DNA of 64,000 nucleotides from Vibrio vulnificus NBRC 15645 = ATCC 27562 (GTDB lineage Bacteria > Pseudomonadota > Gammaproteobacteria > Enterobacterales > Vibrionaceae). How positions within the stretch are numbered: position 1 is the stretch's first letter; each line of letters opens with the position of its first letter. Shown here one piece after another: positions 17,582-28,974 of this stretch. A program made the translations under genes and the position numbers. The stretch covers positions 1,116,001 to 1,180,000 of the forward strand of contig NZ_CP012881.1 of NCBI RefSeq assembly GCF_002224265.1, written 5' to 3'. The notes beneath the pieces were generated by a model. It did not search any database, was not told the DNA's origin, and saw nothing but the letters and a program-made list of their open reading frames with translations.

Positions 17582-19387
17582 TTATTTCTCTTTCTTTTCT
17601 GAATACATTTCTTCGATTTCGTCTTGATACTTGTCGTTGATCACCTTACGGCGCAATTTCTGCGTTGGCGTCAACTCACCTTCATCCATAGAAAACGCTT
17701 TTGGTAGCAACTTGAACTTCTTCACTTGTTCAAATTTCGCCAGCTCTTTCTGCAGATCGTTAACGCGCTTCTCCAGCATTTCCACAACTTGGTGATGCTT
17801 AATCAATTCAACGCGATCGTGATACTTAATATTGAGCTCTTTGGCGTACTCTTCCAAAGAGTCAAAACAAGGCACAATCAACGCTGAAACGAATTTGCGT
17901 GTATCGGCAATCACCGCGATTTGCTCAATGAAATGATCTTTACCAATCGCACCTTCAATCATCTGAGGAGCAATGTATTTGCCTCCAGAAGTTTTCATCA
18001 GCTCTTTGATACGGTCGGTAATGAACAGGTTGCCGTGCTCATCAATATGACCCGCGTCGCCCGTTTTGAGAAAACCGTGTTCATCAAACGTTTTCTCCGT
18101 TTCTTCTGGGAGCTTGTAGTAACCACGCATCACCATCGGACCACGAACCAAAATTTCGTTGTTTTCGCCAATTTTTACTTGTGCGCTCGGCATCGCCATG
18201 CCGATTGAGTCGGGGTTAAAGCACTTGTCATCCCAGCATGAAATCGTTGCTGTGGTTTCGGTCATGCCGTAGCCCAGCTTTACGTTGATACCAATCGCAT
18301 GGAAGAAACGGCCAATGGTTTCATCCAATTTTGCACCACCACATGGCATAAAGTTGATATTGCCGCCTAGCAGGGCACGCAGTTTTGACAACACCAGCTT
18401 ATCCGCCAACGCATGGGCTTTTTTCAACATCAATGAAGGCTGGCGACCTTCTTGGTGGCACACGGACATCTTCGCGCCCATGTTCACCGCCCAGGTGAAC
18501 ATGATTTTGCGCATCAGCGGTGCGCGAGACACTTTCTCATGGATGGCAGAGAAGATTTTCTCGTAAAAACGCGGTACGGCACACATCACCGTTGGCTTGA
18601 TATCACTCAGAGCGTCACGAACTTGCATGGTATCTTGCAAATAACAGTTTGTACCGCCTTTATACAGAACGTAAAAGGTCCACGCGCGCTCAAAAACGTG
18701 TGACAACGGCAAGAAACAAAGCGAAACGTCGTTTTCTGTCAGGCTTAAGCGTCGATCATGCCCCTCTAATTGAGCGGCAATGTTGGCGTAATCTAACATC
18801 ACCCCTTTCGGCTGCCCCGTGGTGCCAGAGGTATAGATTAATGTCAGCAAATCCTCAAAGTTTGCTTGTTCTAAACGTCGTTCGAGCTCAGCGCGAGCCT
18901 CTTGTTGACCTTGTTGAATGAAGGCTTTCCAATGGATCGCAAAGTGATGTTCGCCTAAATCAATATCGTCTGACATGGCGACAATCAAGTTCAGTTGCTC
19001 ACACTCATCGAAGATTTTCACTGCGGCATCAAATTGTGGCTGTTCACCCACGAACAAGACTTTAACGTCGGCATTTTGCACAATATAAGCCGCTTGAGCT
19101 GCCGTATTGGTTGGGTAAATCGGAACCGTGACTGCACGTAATTGTAGAGCAGCAAAATCGGCCACCGTCCACTGCGGCATGTTGTTAGAAAAGATAGCGA
19201 TCTTATCTTGGACTTCAATGCCCTGCGCAAGCAACGCTAGGGATAATTCATCAATTTGCTGACCAAATTGCTTCCAGCTAATACCTTGCCAAACTGCACC
19301 AACTTTATGCTTGAGCGCAACTCGCTCCGCACCTTGTGCAATCTGCTTACGAATTCGTTTTACGATGTGAAAATCTAAATTGGCCAT
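17582..19387 (-). CDS. AMP-dependent long-chain acyl-CoA synthetase family protein
   Basis: A 601-residue adenylate-forming enzyme that should activate fatty acids with ATP and CoA. The P-loop signature is [20 protein letters not shown], followed by [11 protein letters not shown], the [12 protein letters not shown] motif, and [20 protein letters not shown] with [16 protein letters not shown]. It belongs to the large FAA1-like group rather than the shorter E. coli FadD group. ATG 19387 ([15 protein letters not shown]) has AAGG eight bases upstream; the longer frame from 19486 is rejected. It lies between leuO and ilvI as in V. cholerae (VC2484 region, from memory). The exact substrate is not known. 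Confidence 0.88.
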   Translation of the reverse strand: MANLDFHIVKRIRKQIAQGAERVALKHKVGAVWQGISWKQFGQQIDELSLALLAQGIEVQDKIAIFSNNMPQWTVADFAALQLRAVTVPIYPTNTAAQAAYIVQNADVKVLFVGEQPQFDAAVKIFDECEQLNLIVAMSDDIDLGEHHFAIHWKAFIQQGQQEARAELERRLEQANFEDLLTLIYTSGTTGQPKGVMLDYANIAAQLEGHDRRLSLTENDVSLCFLPLSHVFERAWTFYVLYKGGTNCYLQDTMQVRDALSDIKPTVMCAVPRFYEKIFSAIHEKVSRAPLMRKIMFTWAVNMGAKMSVCHQEGRQPSLMLKKAHALADKLVLSKLRALLGGNINFMPCGGAKLDETIGRFFHAIGINVKLGYGMTETTATISCWDDKCFNPDSIGMAMPSAQVKIGENNEILVRGPMVMRGYYKLPEETEKTFDEHGFLKTGDAGHIDEHGNLFITDRIKELMKTSGGKYIAPQMIEGAIGKDHFIEQIAVIADTRKFVSALIVPCFDSLEEYAKELNIKYHDRVELIKHHQVVEMLEKRVNDLQKELAKFEQVKKFKLLPKAFSMDEGELTPTQKLRRKVINDKYQDEIEEMYSEKKEK

Positions 19388-19512
19388 GTCTCTTACCTTT
19401 GGCTTACACATGTAAGCTCTATTTGCGGGCACAGTGTAGCGGTGGGAACAAAAAACGCAACTGATGAGGGTCAAACTTATGCTCAATTAGAGAGAATCAT
19501 CAATAACAAGAT

Positions 19513-19552
19513 AAAAAAATGCCCTCACGGCCAAGGCTCAATGAGGGCATTC
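19513..19552 (-). terminator. Terminator of leuO
   Basis: On the minus strand AATGCCCTCA pairs with TGAGGGCATT around a loop of about 14 bases and runs into seven T. It lies just after the leuO stop. Confidence 0.88.
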
Positions 19553-19574
19553 AATTTGTAACAGGCCGTGTCGG

Positions 19575-20534
19575 TTATACCGCTGCAACCACTTCGCCAC
19601 ATGTCACCATCAGCAGATCACGCAGCCAAATGTGGCCTTTGTCTTTTTCTGATGACTCGTGCCAGCTTAAGAAACCGCTGATTTCACGATTTTCAAATGG
19701 GAAGTCAATAATCTGTAGCTGCGCGTTGTTTGCCGCATTTTCCACAATCCAGCGAGGCGCGATCGTCACAAGCTCAGATTGACCAACCACATACAGAACG
19801 TTGCTCAAGCTTGTGCCTTCGAAATACGCGGCCACGTCCAGATCGCGATACGCTTGCTCAGAGAAGCTGCGTTGGCCGTGAATGCGAGACAGTTTCGCGT
19901 GACGCTCTTGCATCAACTGCGCTTCTGTCACTTTACCTTGAATACGAGGATGCTGCTTAGACGTCACAACCACGAGTTCATCTTTGAAGATCTCTGTACT
20001 TGAGAAACCTTGCTCGTCAAAACGTGCGTAATCAATCACAAAGTCGATTTCTTGATAGCGCATACGCTCAGAGAGCATGCGATCAAACTCTGCATCCAAA
20101 TGCAATTGTACATTAGGCGCTTTGTTATGAATGTCTGCCATAATGCGTGGTGCAAAACGCATATCACATGGGCTGCAAATCGCCAGTTTGAACAGACGAG
20201 TTGAAGACTCAGGCTGGAATACAGAACTTGGTAATTCATTGCGGATCAATTGCAGCGCTTGGCGGACTGGGCCAAATAATTGGCGAGCACGCTGGGTCGG
20301 TTGAATACCACGCCCTTGACGCATGAAAAGCTCATCATTAAACATCACTTTTAAGCGAGCAACCGCGTTGCTCACTGCAGGCTGTGACATGCCTAAATTA
20401 TGTGCTGCGCGAGTAATATTTTGCTCTTGCATAACGGCATCAAATACCGTCAGTAGGTTGAGATCCACTCCGCGTAAAGTACTTTCCATTCGATAGCTGG
20501 CAATCGCGCTCATCGCATCTTTTTTATCTAACAT
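19575..20534 (-). CDS. leuO: LysR-family regulator LeuO
   Basis: A 319-residue LysR-type regulator. The N-terminal helix-turn-helix region reads VDLNLLTVFDAVMQEQNITR and continues LGMSQPAVSNAVARLK, which is the hallmark start of LeuO. The substrate-binding domain follows (about residues 105-310). In enterobacteria LeuO antagonises H-NS and activates many silent genes; in V. cholerae it acts in acid and envelope stress responses. It sits between the ilv and leu genes. The ATG at 20534 has GAGG eight bases before it; shorter starts at codons 8 and 16 are possible. Confidence 0.93.
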   Translation of the reverse strand: MLDKKDAMSAIASYRMESTLRGVDLNLLTVFDAVMQEQNITRAAHNLGMSQPAVSNAVARLKVMFNDELFMRQGRGIQPTQRARQLFGPVRQALQLIRNELPSSVFQPESSTRLFKLAICSPCDMRFAPRIMADIHNKAPNVQLHLDAEFDRMLSERMRYQEIDFVIDYARFDEQGFSSTEIFKDELVVVTSKQHPRIQGKVTEAQLMQERHAKLSRIHGQRSFSEQAYRDLDVAAYFEGTSLSNVLYVVGQSELVTIAPRWIVENAANNAQLQIIDFPFENREISGFLSWHESSEKDKGHIWLRDLLMVTCGEVVAAV

Positions 20535-20886
20535 CTAGTGCGCCTCTCGTGTAACGGTCAACAAATTTGAATTTGATAGTCAGGAATAGATAACCTGTAT
20601 TTCTTATATTTATCGCCCCCATCACTCTCAGGGCGCAGCTCACTATCATTGAATTCATTGATGTTTAGCAACTAGATTGATAATTAATCACAATATTTTA
20701 GCCAATTATCATTTTTGTTGATTAAAAACATACATTTAAGCAAAACCTAAAAAACTATAAAAAACAGAAATACCCTCATAAGTAGCAATTATTGAGCTAA
20801 GTGATGTCTCATCTCTTAACCCACCTAAAGCATTTACTCCAACTATTGTTTCACCACCAAACCCAACAATCTCGTCAATATTAGCG
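20535..20886. other. AT-rich region between leuO and the glycosyltransferase gene
   Basis: A 352-bp, strongly AT-rich stretch that contains the leuO promoter (right part reads toward leuO on the minus strand). Its right half, 20736-20886, is open on the minus strand for about 50 codons without a good start and could be a gene remnant. High AT content fits the H-NS-bound leuO control regions known in other bacteria. Confidence 0.45.
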
Positions 20887-21933
20887 TTATGAAATTGACA
20901 CGTAACTGGGAAAGTCGACTTGTTGCCATAGTTGCTCACACAGCGTTTGATGACATGACCACTCACCTTTGAGTATCCATTCGACAATCGCCGGCGCCAC
21001 TTGAGGATAAATGACTTTTTCCGCCAACGCGTCTTGCAACCAACGCCGCACAACCTGACTGTCCAAGGTGTCCATCACCGTCGCTAAGCCAAGAGTTTCT
21101 AAGGTCGCCACGTTGCTTTGTTGCTCAAATTGCCCTTCAAGTGGTTTCACTAATAATTTTTTACCTAAGGTCAACGCTTCTGAAGGAAGCTCAAAACCAC
21201 CATTCGCGATCACCCCTTTACAACGATGTAAATCTAATTGAAATGAATGATGATCGAGCGCACGGAGTGAAATATTGCCTTCCATTTCTTCCGCGAGCAC
21301 ATCTGGGTGATAACAGATGAATGACTGCGATTTAAAACGCCACAACAACTCGCAAATGGATTCCAACTGTTCAAAGGGTAAATAAACCAGAATCGCATCG
21401 CTTTGCTCGGTTTGGTAACAAAGCGTGTGAACAATCGGCGGTAAGATCGGTTGATCAAAATGGTACCAATGCAAACCTAAATGAATGTTAGCAGGAGCAA
21501 AATGACGCAGTACTTGCTTATCGAGCCATGATGCCCCCCGCAATGGCACAGAATAACGAAACGCATTTTGATGACTAAGCCCAATGCAGGGCTTGTTTTG
21601 TCGTTTAGCAGCCCACGCCGAAACGGGCTCAAAGTCACTGATCACCAAATCATACTGACTAAGATCTTGCTGCTGCACTTCTTGCTTCAGAGTCAATAAA
21701 CTGTTTTCGAGCGCAGTTTGCCAATAATCCACACGGCCATTTTTCGTCGCAAAGGTGAGCCCTCGACACGTTTTGTACTGGCCAAAGGCTTCCATGGAGA
21801 AATAGCGCTTCGGGTCTCGACCAGAAAAAAGAAAATCCACTTGGCAATGCTGCGCCGCAAAAGCGTTTGCCATTGCCCGAGCACGGGCGATATGACCATT
21901 CCCCGTGCCTTGTACGCCATACAGAATTTTCAT
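20887..21933 (-). CDS. Glycosyltransferase-like protein of the MJ1255/VC2487 family
   Basis: A 348-residue protein with the UDP-sugar glycosyltransferase (GT-B) look: the N-terminus MKILYGVQGTGNGHIARARA holds a glycine-rich loop, and the C-terminal half has IANGGFELPSEALTLGKKLL with the usual GG and E. The family is conserved from archaea to Vibrio, but I know of no defined substrate. The PAP2 gene starts four bases upstream of it on the same strand, so both are probably one operon. Together they suggest lipid-linked sugar or envelope lipid metabolism. That is inference. Confidence 0.75.
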   Translation of the reverse strand: MKILYGVQGTGNGHIARARAMANAFAAQHCQVDFLFSGRDPKRYFSMEAFGQYKTCRGLTFATKNGRVDYWQTALENSLLTLKQEVQQQDLSQYDLVISDFEPVSAWAAKRQNKPCIGLSHQNAFRYSVPLRGASWLDKQVLRHFAPANIHLGLHWYHFDQPILPPIVHTLCYQTEQSDAILVYLPFEQLESICELLWRFKSQSFICYHPDVLAEEMEGNISLRALDHHSFQLDLHRCKGVIANGGFELPSEALTLGKKLLVKPLEGQFEQQSNVATLETLGLATVMDTLDSQVVRRWLQDALAEKVIYPQVAPAIVEWILKGEWSCHQTLCEQLWQQVDFPSYVSIS

Positions 21934-21937
21934 AGGC

Positions 21938-22495
21938 TCACTCCATCACAAGAATCAAGGCCAAAGTGGCACAGGCATGACCGAGCAGAGCACCAATCAC
22001 AATGTCACTAAAAAAATGCACGCCCAGTAAAATGCGTGACAACCCAATAAGGGCCGCCCAGCTAAATGCAAACCATGTCAACTCTGGGAAGAAGTAACTA
22101 GTGATGGTGGCCATGACAAACCCTGCGGCGGTGTGACCCGAAGGCAAGCTGTAGCGATCAGAAGGGGTGATAAAAGCGGGCAAATAGGCACTGTATTCTT
22201 CTGGCCGACGGCGCTTGAAACTGTTTTTGAGTCCCCAATAAATGGGCAACTCGATGATAAAGGCCAGTAAACCACAGAGCAAAAACCACGTACCTAGTGA
22301 AGGAATAGCCAACCATGCGGCCAGTCCAATTAAAGCGTAAAGATGCCCATCGCCACTGTGGGAAATTGCTTTGCTTATGGTTGCTACTTGGTAATTGAAT
22401 CTATGTTTTAAGCAAAAGCTAGAAAGCGCAAAGTCAAAGTCTGCAATACGTTGTATCGGCAGACGCAGCGTGTTGATCGATTTCATTGTTGCCAT
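21938..22495 (-). CDS. PAP2-family membrane phosphatase
   Basis: A 185-residue integral membrane phosphatase with all three catalytic motifs: KNSFKRRRP, LPSGHTAA and SRILLGVHFFSD. Several hydrophobic segments surround them. PAP2 enzymes remove phosphate from phosphatidic acid, phosphatidylglycerophosphate or undecaprenyl pyrophosphate at the outer face of the inner membrane. The substrate cannot be told from sequence. The listed ATG has AGG directly touching it; the third-codon Met at 22486 (MKSINTLRL) has AGGA at eight bases and may be the true start. It precedes the glycosyltransferase gene by four bases. Confidence 0.82.
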   Translation of the reverse strand: MATMKSINTLRLPIQRIADFDFALSSFCLKHRFNYQVATISKAISHSGDGHLYALIGLAAWLAIPSLGTWFLLCGLLAFIIELPIYWGLKNSFKRRRPEEYSAYLPAFITPSDRYSLPSGHTAAGFVMATITSYFFPELTWFAFSWAALIGLSRILLGVHFFSDIVIGALLGHACATLALILVME

Positions 22496-22647
22496 CCTGA
22501 ATGTCGTTCTCCTGCTACTAAGCTAGGAAATCAGAGTGACAATCCCATGAAAGGAATTTGGCGATTTAGTGACAACGCCCTGAATCCTTGATAAGGCTTG
22601 GGTGATCAAGAAGATAGCGAAAGGAACAAAGGATGCAGAGAAGAACG

Positions 22648-22674
22648 AAGAGAGCACGAACAGAGTGCTCTCTT
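22648..22674 (-). terminator. Probable terminator of the SH3 lipoprotein gene
   Basis: AAGAGAGCAC and GTGCTCTCTT form a 10-bp stem with a 7-base loop. The T-tract on the minus strand is weak (CGTTCTTCTC), so termination may be partial. Confidence 0.55.
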
Positions 22675-22711
22675 TGACATCAATAAAGAGAAGAGATCGC
22701 CATCGCGAAAA

Positions 22712-23479
22712 TTAACTGGGATCGATCGACTGTATATACCAAATGTTTTTGTCTTTTCGACATGCCATCAAATTGCCTGAGCGAGCCTGATTGGCACCAT
22801 TGAGCTGATACTGTAAATCACGACATTGATAACTGCCTGTCCACAATATTTTTTGACTTGCTGATCGGGTTTTCGGCGTTAACGCTGCATTGGGCTTCAC
22901 CGATAAAATGTCACGCGGTTCGATACGGCTTTGTACATAACCTTGATGTACGTAGCCTTCTATCATTCCCTGCCTCTCGACTAACAACCAAGGTGCACCG
23001 GGGACTTTTGCCAGCGCGATGAAGACATCTCCCGTGTGTAGCTGCCCTACTTTATTCGATTTCGCAGATGGACCTGAGCGTAAGTTAACAACCGTGGTGG
23101 CACTGAATGGCAAATCCAGTAGAGACAGTTCCCCTTTTAATGTTACTCCGGGGTAAACGTCAGTCCCGACAAGAAACGTTTTGGTTTTAGGATCAGAAGA
23201 AGCAATACGCCATTGTGACGCCTTCAACCCTTCTTTCTCCTCCCCACCAGCCATTTCAGAACTCTGACTTTCCAACAAAGTCGCCATTGCGGTTAGGAAG
23301 GTTTTCTGTTCCTGAGAGCTCAACGTCAACTCAAGCTGCTGTTGTAATACTTCTGCATTTTTAGATAATTGTGCCGAAGAAACACTGCTTACTTTTCTTT
23401 CGGTACTGGTCGATTGACAGCCAAGTAACGTCAAGCAGCTCAATGTTAACACTGCATACCAAGCCGATTTATTAGACAT
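22712..23479 (-). CDS. SH3-domain lipoprotein
   Basis: A 255-residue predicted lipoprotein. The signal peptide ends in the lipobox LTLLGC, with the lipidated Cys about residue 21, and is followed by a polar linker and a Gln/Glu-rich coil (about 30-80). A bacterial SH3 (SH3b) domain follows (about 125-190, TTVVNLRSGPSAKSNKVGQL, then GYVHQGYVQSR). SH3b domains often bind peptidoglycan. The start at 23479 (MSNKSAW) has GGAG six bases before it; the ORF extends eight codons upstream without support. No specific role is known. It stands divergent from the leu operon. Confidence 0.75.
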   Translation of the reverse strand: MSNKSAWYAVLTLSCLTLLGCQSTSTERKVSSVSSAQLSKNAEVLQQQLELTLSSQEQKTFLTAMATLLESQSSEMAGGEEKEGLKASQWRIASSDPKTKTFLVGTDVYPGVTLKGELSLLDLPFSATTVVNLRSGPSAKSNKVGQLHTGDVFIALAKVPGAPWLLVERQGMIEGYVHQGYVQSRIEPRDILSVKPNAALTPKTRSASQKILWTGSYQCRDLQYQLNGANQARSGNLMACRKDKNIWYIQSIDPS

Positions 23480-23894
23480 TATCTTCTCCCTTCTCTTCAT
23501 CACTTTAACTCTTGTTCCATCGAGCGCTAAGCGCCAGCCAACCCGGAATTAATCGGTACACCTTATTTTCTTAGTGCCCAATAGTGCTAGGCGAACACCG
23601 TTTCGGGCAAGCATTAGAAAAGTATGAAAGCAAACGCTTTAGCAGTGATGTCACATTACGTAGCGACAACTCATTAACACTCTCTCACTTAATCTTTGCT
23701 ATCCAATACTCGGCAAGAGCAGAAATGCCACAGACAATGACGTCACTAGAGGAGTCTGACGTTGTTTTTTCCAACAAGTCGTATTTTTATCGCTCAACTG
23801 ATCGGATATGAATAAAAAATCAACTTTAGGGTTGACGCGCCACACTGAGTGCGGTACTAATCTGTTAACTTAATTTTGTGGAACGCTTAACAAG
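23480..23894. other. Intergenic region before the leu operon
   Basis: About 415 bp with no convincing gene. A frame at 23584-23811 lacks a ribosome site and looks like chance. A terminator-like hairpin (ACGTCA, 11-base loop, TGACGT, then TGTTTTTT) is present at 23740-23770. The leu promoter is at 23832-23860. Confidence 0.5.
23832..23860 (+). promoter_or_regulatory. Promoter of the leu operon
   Basis: TTGACG (23832-23837) and TACTAA (23855-23860) with a 17-base spacer. It lies about 35 bases before the leader peptide start, with room for a normal transcription start. Confidence 0.75.
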
Positions 23895-23957
23895 ATGACA
23901 GCACATTTTTCTTTCCTACTGAACCTCCTCCTCATCGTGACAAGATCGCGCGGGTAG
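23895..23957 (+). CDS. leuL: leu operon leader peptide, 20 residues
   Basis: The frame ATG 23895 to TAG 23957 encodes [20 protein letters not shown]. It carries five leucine codons within six positions (CTA CTG AAC CTC CTC CTC), three of them the CTC type. This is the control peptide of transcription attenuation: when charged tRNA-Leu is scarce the ribosome stalls at these codons, an antiterminator forms, and leuABCD is transcribed. The terminator follows 38 bases later. The position between a good promoter and leuA makes the call strong despite the small size. Confidence 0.88.
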   Translation: MTAHFSFLLNLLLIVTRSRG

Positions 23958-23994
23958 GCTGTGGAAGAAAAATAAACCACACAGAATAACAAAC

Positions 23995-24021
23995 AGCCCG
24001 CACATCGATGCGGGCTTTTTT
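23995..24021 (+). terminator. Attenuator terminator of the leu operon
   Basis: AGCCCGCA (23995-24002) pairs perfectly with TGCGGGCT (24009-24016) around CATCGA and is followed by T residues. It lies between the leader peptide and leuA, so it is the regulated terminator of the attenuation system. Confidence 0.9.
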
Positions 24022-24081
24022 ATATCCAAACACAACATTGACCAGAAGAAATCGATTAACTGTCGAGAAAAGGAAGCGAAC

Positions 24082-25629
24082 ATGAACGATCAGGTAATTA
24101 TATTCGACACCACGTTACGTGATGGCGAACAAGCGTTATCAGCGAGCCTAACGGTAAAAGAGAAGTTGCAGATTGCTTATGCGCTTGAACGACTTGGCGT
24201 TGATGTGATCGAAGCAGGTTTCCCGGTTTCTTCTCCTGGTGATTTTGAGTCCGTACAAACCATCGCTCGTAACATTAAAAATAGCCGCGTATGTGCCCTT
24301 GCTCGCGCCGTAGAAAAGGACATTGATGCCGCTGCTGAAGCCTTGAAAGTGGCAGAGGCATTCCGTATCCACACTTTTATTTCCACCTCGACTATTCACG
24401 TACAAGACAAATTACGTCGTAGCTACGATGATGTGGTTGAAATGGGTGTTAGAGCGGTGAAGCATGCCCGCAAATACACGGACGATGTGGAATTTTCTTG
24501 CGAAGATGCCGGACGTACGCCTATCGACAATCTTTGCCGCATGGTAGAAGCCGCGATAAATGCGGGCGCACGTACCATTAATATCCCAGATACCGTGGGC
24601 TACACTGTACCAAGCGAATTTGGCGGTATTATTCAAACCCTATTTAACCGCGTACCGAACATCGACAAAGCGATCATTTCGGTTCACTGTCACGATGATT
24701 TAGGCATGTCTGTTGCCAACTCCATCGCCGCTGTTCAAGCAGGTGCACGTCAGGTTGAAGGGACGATCAATGGCATTGGTGAACGAGCAGGTAACTGCTC
24801 TTTAGAAGAGATCGCCATGATCATCAAAACTCGTCAAGAGCTGCTAGGGGTTCGAACAGGCATCAACCACGAAGAAATCCATCGCACCAGTAAGTTGGTC
24901 AGCCAACTTTGCAACATGCCAATCCAAGCCAATAAAGCCATTGTCGGTGCCAACGCCTTTAGCCACTCTTCCGGAATCCACCAAGATGGCATGCTAAAGA
25001 ATAAGAACACTTACGAAATCATGACGCCAGAATCGATTGGCCTGAAGAACCAAGCGCTGAACCTAACCAGTCGCAGTGGCCGTGCTGCGGTGAAGAGCCA
25101 CATGGATGCTATGGGCTATAAGGAAGATGAGTACAACTTAGATGCGTTATACCAAGATTTCCTAAAACTAGCGGATCGCAAAGGACAAGTCTTCGACTAT
25201 GACCTAGAAGCACTGATGCACTTCTCTAACCTGCGCGAAGAAGATGATTATTACAAGCTGAACTACCTAAGCGTGCAATCAGGCAGCGTAATGGCGACCA
25301 CCAGCATTAAGTTGTTGTGTGGCGATGAAGAGAAATGCGAAGCGGCCGTTGGTAATGGCCCTGTTGATGCGTTATACCAATGTATCTACCGTCTGACGGG
25401 CTACGACATCGTATTGGACAAGTTCGATCTCACCGCCAAAGGGGAAGGTGAAGACGGCTTAGGCCAAGCAGACATTATTGCCAATTACAAAGGCCGTAAG
25501 TACCACGGTACGGGTATCTCAACGGATATCGTTGAAGCATCAGGTCAAGCTTTACTGCACGTGATCAACAGTATTCATCGTGCCAACGAAATTGCCGAAA
25601 TGAAACAGAAAAAAGTCGCAACCGTATAG
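24082..25629 (+). CDS. leuA: 2-isopropylmalate synthase
   Basis: Condenses acetyl-CoA with 2-oxoisovalerate, the committed step of leucine synthesis. The 515-residue protein shows the catalytic TIM barrel start [37 protein letters not shown] with the metal-binding histidines, and a C-terminal LeuA regulatory domain (about 390-505) that binds leucine for feedback inhibition. AAGGAAG precedes the ATG. It is the first structural gene after the leader peptide and attenuator, and leuB follows after 86 bases. Confidence 0.97.
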   Translation: MNDQVIIFDTTLRDGEQALSASLTVKEKLQIAYALERLGVDVIEAGFPVSSPGDFESVQTIARNIKNSRVCALARAVEKDIDAAAEALKVAEAFRIHTFISTSTIHVQDKLRRSYDDVVEMGVRAVKHARKYTDDVEFSCEDAGRTPIDNLCRMVEAAINAGARTINIPDTVGYTVPSEFGGIIQTLFNRVPNIDKAIISVHCHDDLGMSVANSIAAVQAGARQVEGTINGIGERAGNCSLEEIAMIIKTRQELLGVRTGINHEEIHRTSKLVSQLCNMPIQANKAIVGANAFSHSSGIHQDGMLKNKNTYEIMTPESIGLKNQALNLTSRSGRAAVKSHMDAMGYKEDEYNLDALYQDFLKLADRKGQVFDYDLEALMHFSNLREEDDYYKLNYLSVQSGSVMATTSIKLLCGDEEKCEAAVGNGPVDALYQCIYRLTGYDIVLDKFDLTAKGEGEDGLGQADIIANYKGRKYHGTGISTDIVEASGQALLHVINSIHRANEIAEMKQKKVATV

Positions 25630-25706
25630 CCGCATTCCGAGTGCTTAATTGTGCTCGGAATGCCCATAATTCGCTGCAACACAGCACAATAAAATTCAAT
25701 AATTAA

Positions 25707-26807
<1,101 letters not shown>

Positions 26808-26826
26808 AAACACGGAAGTTCGAGCA

Positions 26827-28227
26827 ATGGGCAAAACACTATACGAAAAAGTTTATGAAGCACACATCGCGGTTGCCGCAAAAGGTGAGACGCCGATCCT
26901 GTATATCGACCGTCATTTAGTGCATGAAGTGACTTCTCCACAAGCGTTTGATGGCTTACGTGAAAAGGGGCGCCAAGTGCGTCAAGTGAGCAAAACGTTC
27001 GCGACCATGGATCATAACGTATCCACCACCACCAAGGACATTAATGCGTCTGGTGAAATGGCCCGTATTCAGATGGAAACCCTGATCAAAAACTGTCAGG
27101 AATTCGGTGTCACCTTGTACGACATCAACCATAAATATCAAGGCATTGTGCATGTTATGGGGCCAGAATTGGGCATCACTTTACCAGGCATGACCATTGT
27201 CTGTGGTGATTCTCACACCGCAACACACGGTGCGTTTGGTTCGCTGGCATTTGGTATTGGTACTTCTGAAGTCGAGCACGTGCTGGCAACACAAACCCTT
27301 AAGCAAGCGCGCGCCAAAACCATGAAAATCGAAGTTCAAGGCAAAGTCGCTGACGGTATCACCGCCAAGGACATCGTCCTTGCCATCATTGGCAAAACCA
27401 CCGCCGCGGGTGGAACGGGCTATGTGGTGGAGTTTTGTGGTGAAGCAATTACAGACCTTTCCATGGAAGGCCGCATGACCGTGTGCAATATGGCAATTGA
27501 GTTAGGTGCCAAAGCAGGCTTGATTGCACCAGACCAGACCACCTTCGACTACATCAAAGGTCGTAAATTCGCGCCAACTGGCGCAGATTGGGAGGCGGCG
27601 GTTGAATACTGGAAAACACTCAAAACCGATGAAGACGCTAAATTTGATGCCGTGGTGACGCTAAACGCTGCCGATATCAAACCTCAAGTGACGTGGGGCA
27701 CGAACCCTGGCCAGGTGATTGCCGTGGATGAGCCCATTCCAGCACCAGAAAGCTTCAGCGATCCCGTTGAAAAAGCGTCCGCTGAAAAAGCACTGGCGTA
27801 CATGGGACTGGAAGCCGGTAAATCGCTGTCTGAATACAAAGTCGACAAAGTCTTTGTCGGCTCTTGCACAAACTCACGTATCGAAGATATGCGCGCCGCC
27901 GCTGTCGTTGCCAAAGGGCGCAAAGTGGCGTCACACGTTCAAGCGCTGATTGTTCCTGGATCTGAGCAAGTCAAAGCGCAAGCCGAAGCCGAAGGTTTGG
28001 ATGTCATTTTCAAAGAAGCGGGTTTTGAATGGCGCCTACCTGGTTGCTCTATGTGCCTGGCAATGAACAATGATCGTCTAGGGCCACATGAGCGCTGTGC
28101 GTCAACTTCAAACCGTAACTTTGAAGGCCGCCAAGGTCGTGATGGTCGTACACATCTAGTGAGCCCAGCCATGGCTGCCGCGGCGGCAATTGCTGGTCAT
28201 TTTGTTGATATTCGAGATTGGAAATAA
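26827..28227 (+). CDS. leuC: 3-isopropylmalate dehydratase large subunit
   Basis: With LeuD it isomerises 2- to 3-isopropylmalate using a 4Fe-4S cluster. The 466-residue protein is an aconitase-type large subunit, with cluster cysteines in FVGSCTNSR and [11 protein letters not shown], and the [12 protein letters not shown] motif. Length matches E. coli LeuC (466). The start lies 19 bases after leuB, with GGAAG upstream, and the stop is 11 bases before the leuD start. Confidence 0.97.
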   Translation: MGKTLYEKVYEAHIAVAAKGETPILYIDRHLVHEVTSPQAFDGLREKGRQVRQVSKTFATMDHNVSTTTKDINASGEMARIQMETLIKNCQEFGVTLYDINHKYQGIVHVMGPELGITLPGMTIVCGDSHTATHGAFGSLAFGIGTSEVEHVLATQTLKQARAKTMKIEVQGKVADGITAKDIVLAIIGKTTAAGGTGYVVEFCGEAITDLSMEGRMTVCNMAIELGAKAGLIAPDQTTFDYIKGRKFAPTGADWEAAVEYWKTLKTDEDAKFDAVVTLNAADIKPQVTWGTNPGQVIAVDEPIPAPESFSDPVEKASAEKALAYMGLEAGKSLSEYKVDKVFVGSCTNSRIEDMRAAAVVAKGRKVASHVQALIVPGSEQVKAQAEAEGLDVIFKEAGFEWRLPGCSMCLAMNNDRLGPHERCASTSNRNFEGRQGRDGRTHLVSPAMAAAAAIAGHFVDIRDWK

Positions 28228-28238
28228 GGGGAACACAC

Positions 28239-28841
28239 ATGCAAGGTTTTAAACAACACACCGGTTTGGTGGTTCCTCTTGATGCGGCGAACGTGGATAC
28301 CGATGCGATCATTCCCAAGCAGTTTCTACAAAAAGTCTCTCGCTTAGGTTTTGGCAAACACCTCTTCCATGATTGGCGTTTTCTTGATGATGCGGGCGAA
28401 CAACCCAATCCAGAATTTGTCATGAACCACGCGCGTTACCAAGGTGCCTCTATCCTGCTGGCACGAGAGAACTTCGGTTGTGGCTCTTCACGTGAGCACG
28501 CCCCTTGGGCACTGGCTGACTATGGTATTCGTGCGATGATTGCACCGAGTTTTGCCGATATTTTCTACGGCAACTCGATCAATAACCAAATGGTGCCTGT
28601 TCGTTTAACTGAACAAGAAGTCGATGAACTGTTCCAATATGTGCAAGCGACGGAAGGGGCACAAATCGAAGTAGATCTTGAAGCGTTGAAAGTGCGCGCA
28701 AATGGCAAAGAATACTCATTTGAGATCGATGACTTTCGTCGTCACTGCTTGTTGAATGGTTTAGACCACATTGGTTTGACCCTACAACATGAGGACAAGA
28801 TCGCCGCTTTTGAAGCAGATATTCCTGCGTTTCTGCGCTAA
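28239..28841 (+). CDS. leuD: 3-isopropylmalate dehydratase small subunit
   Basis: The swivelling small subunit that completes the active site of LeuC. The 200-residue protein contains [20 protein letters not shown] and the [16 protein letters not shown] motif. ATG 28239 (MQGFKQHTG) is chosen because AAGGGGAA precedes it and because it matches E. coli LeuD in length; the ORF extends seven codons upstream into leuC without support. A terminator with a 10-bp stem follows, marking the end of the leu operon. Confidence 0.96.
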   Translation: MQGFKQHTGLVVPLDAANVDTDAIIPKQFLQKVSRLGFGKHLFHDWRFLDDAGEQPNPEFVMNHARYQGASILLARENFGCGSSREHAPWALADYGIRAMIAPSFADIFYGNSINNQMVPVRLTEQEVDELFQYVQATEGAQIEVDLEALKVRANGKEYSFEIDDFRRHCLLNGLDHIGLTLQHEDKIAAFEADIPAFLR

Positions 28842-28864
28842 TTTCTGCATTGAGTTAGATAACG

Positions 28865-28894
28865 ATGGGAATAGCATGCTATTCCCATTTTGTT
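28865..28894 (+). terminator. Terminator of the leu operon
   Basis: ATGGGAATAG pairs perfectly with CTATTCCCAT around CATG, then TTTGTTT. It lies 24 bases after the leuD stop. Confidence 0.85.
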
Positions 28895-28974
28895 TGCTGG
28901 CGATGAAATTGATCGTCGTTTGTCACGGTCCTATATCAAACTAAAACACCATGCTTTGTAGAGGATATTTCCCG

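Noticed and set aside
23584..23811. 75-codon frame before the leu operon
   Set aside because: No ribosome-binding site, no recognisable domain, and it crosses a terminator-like hairpin.
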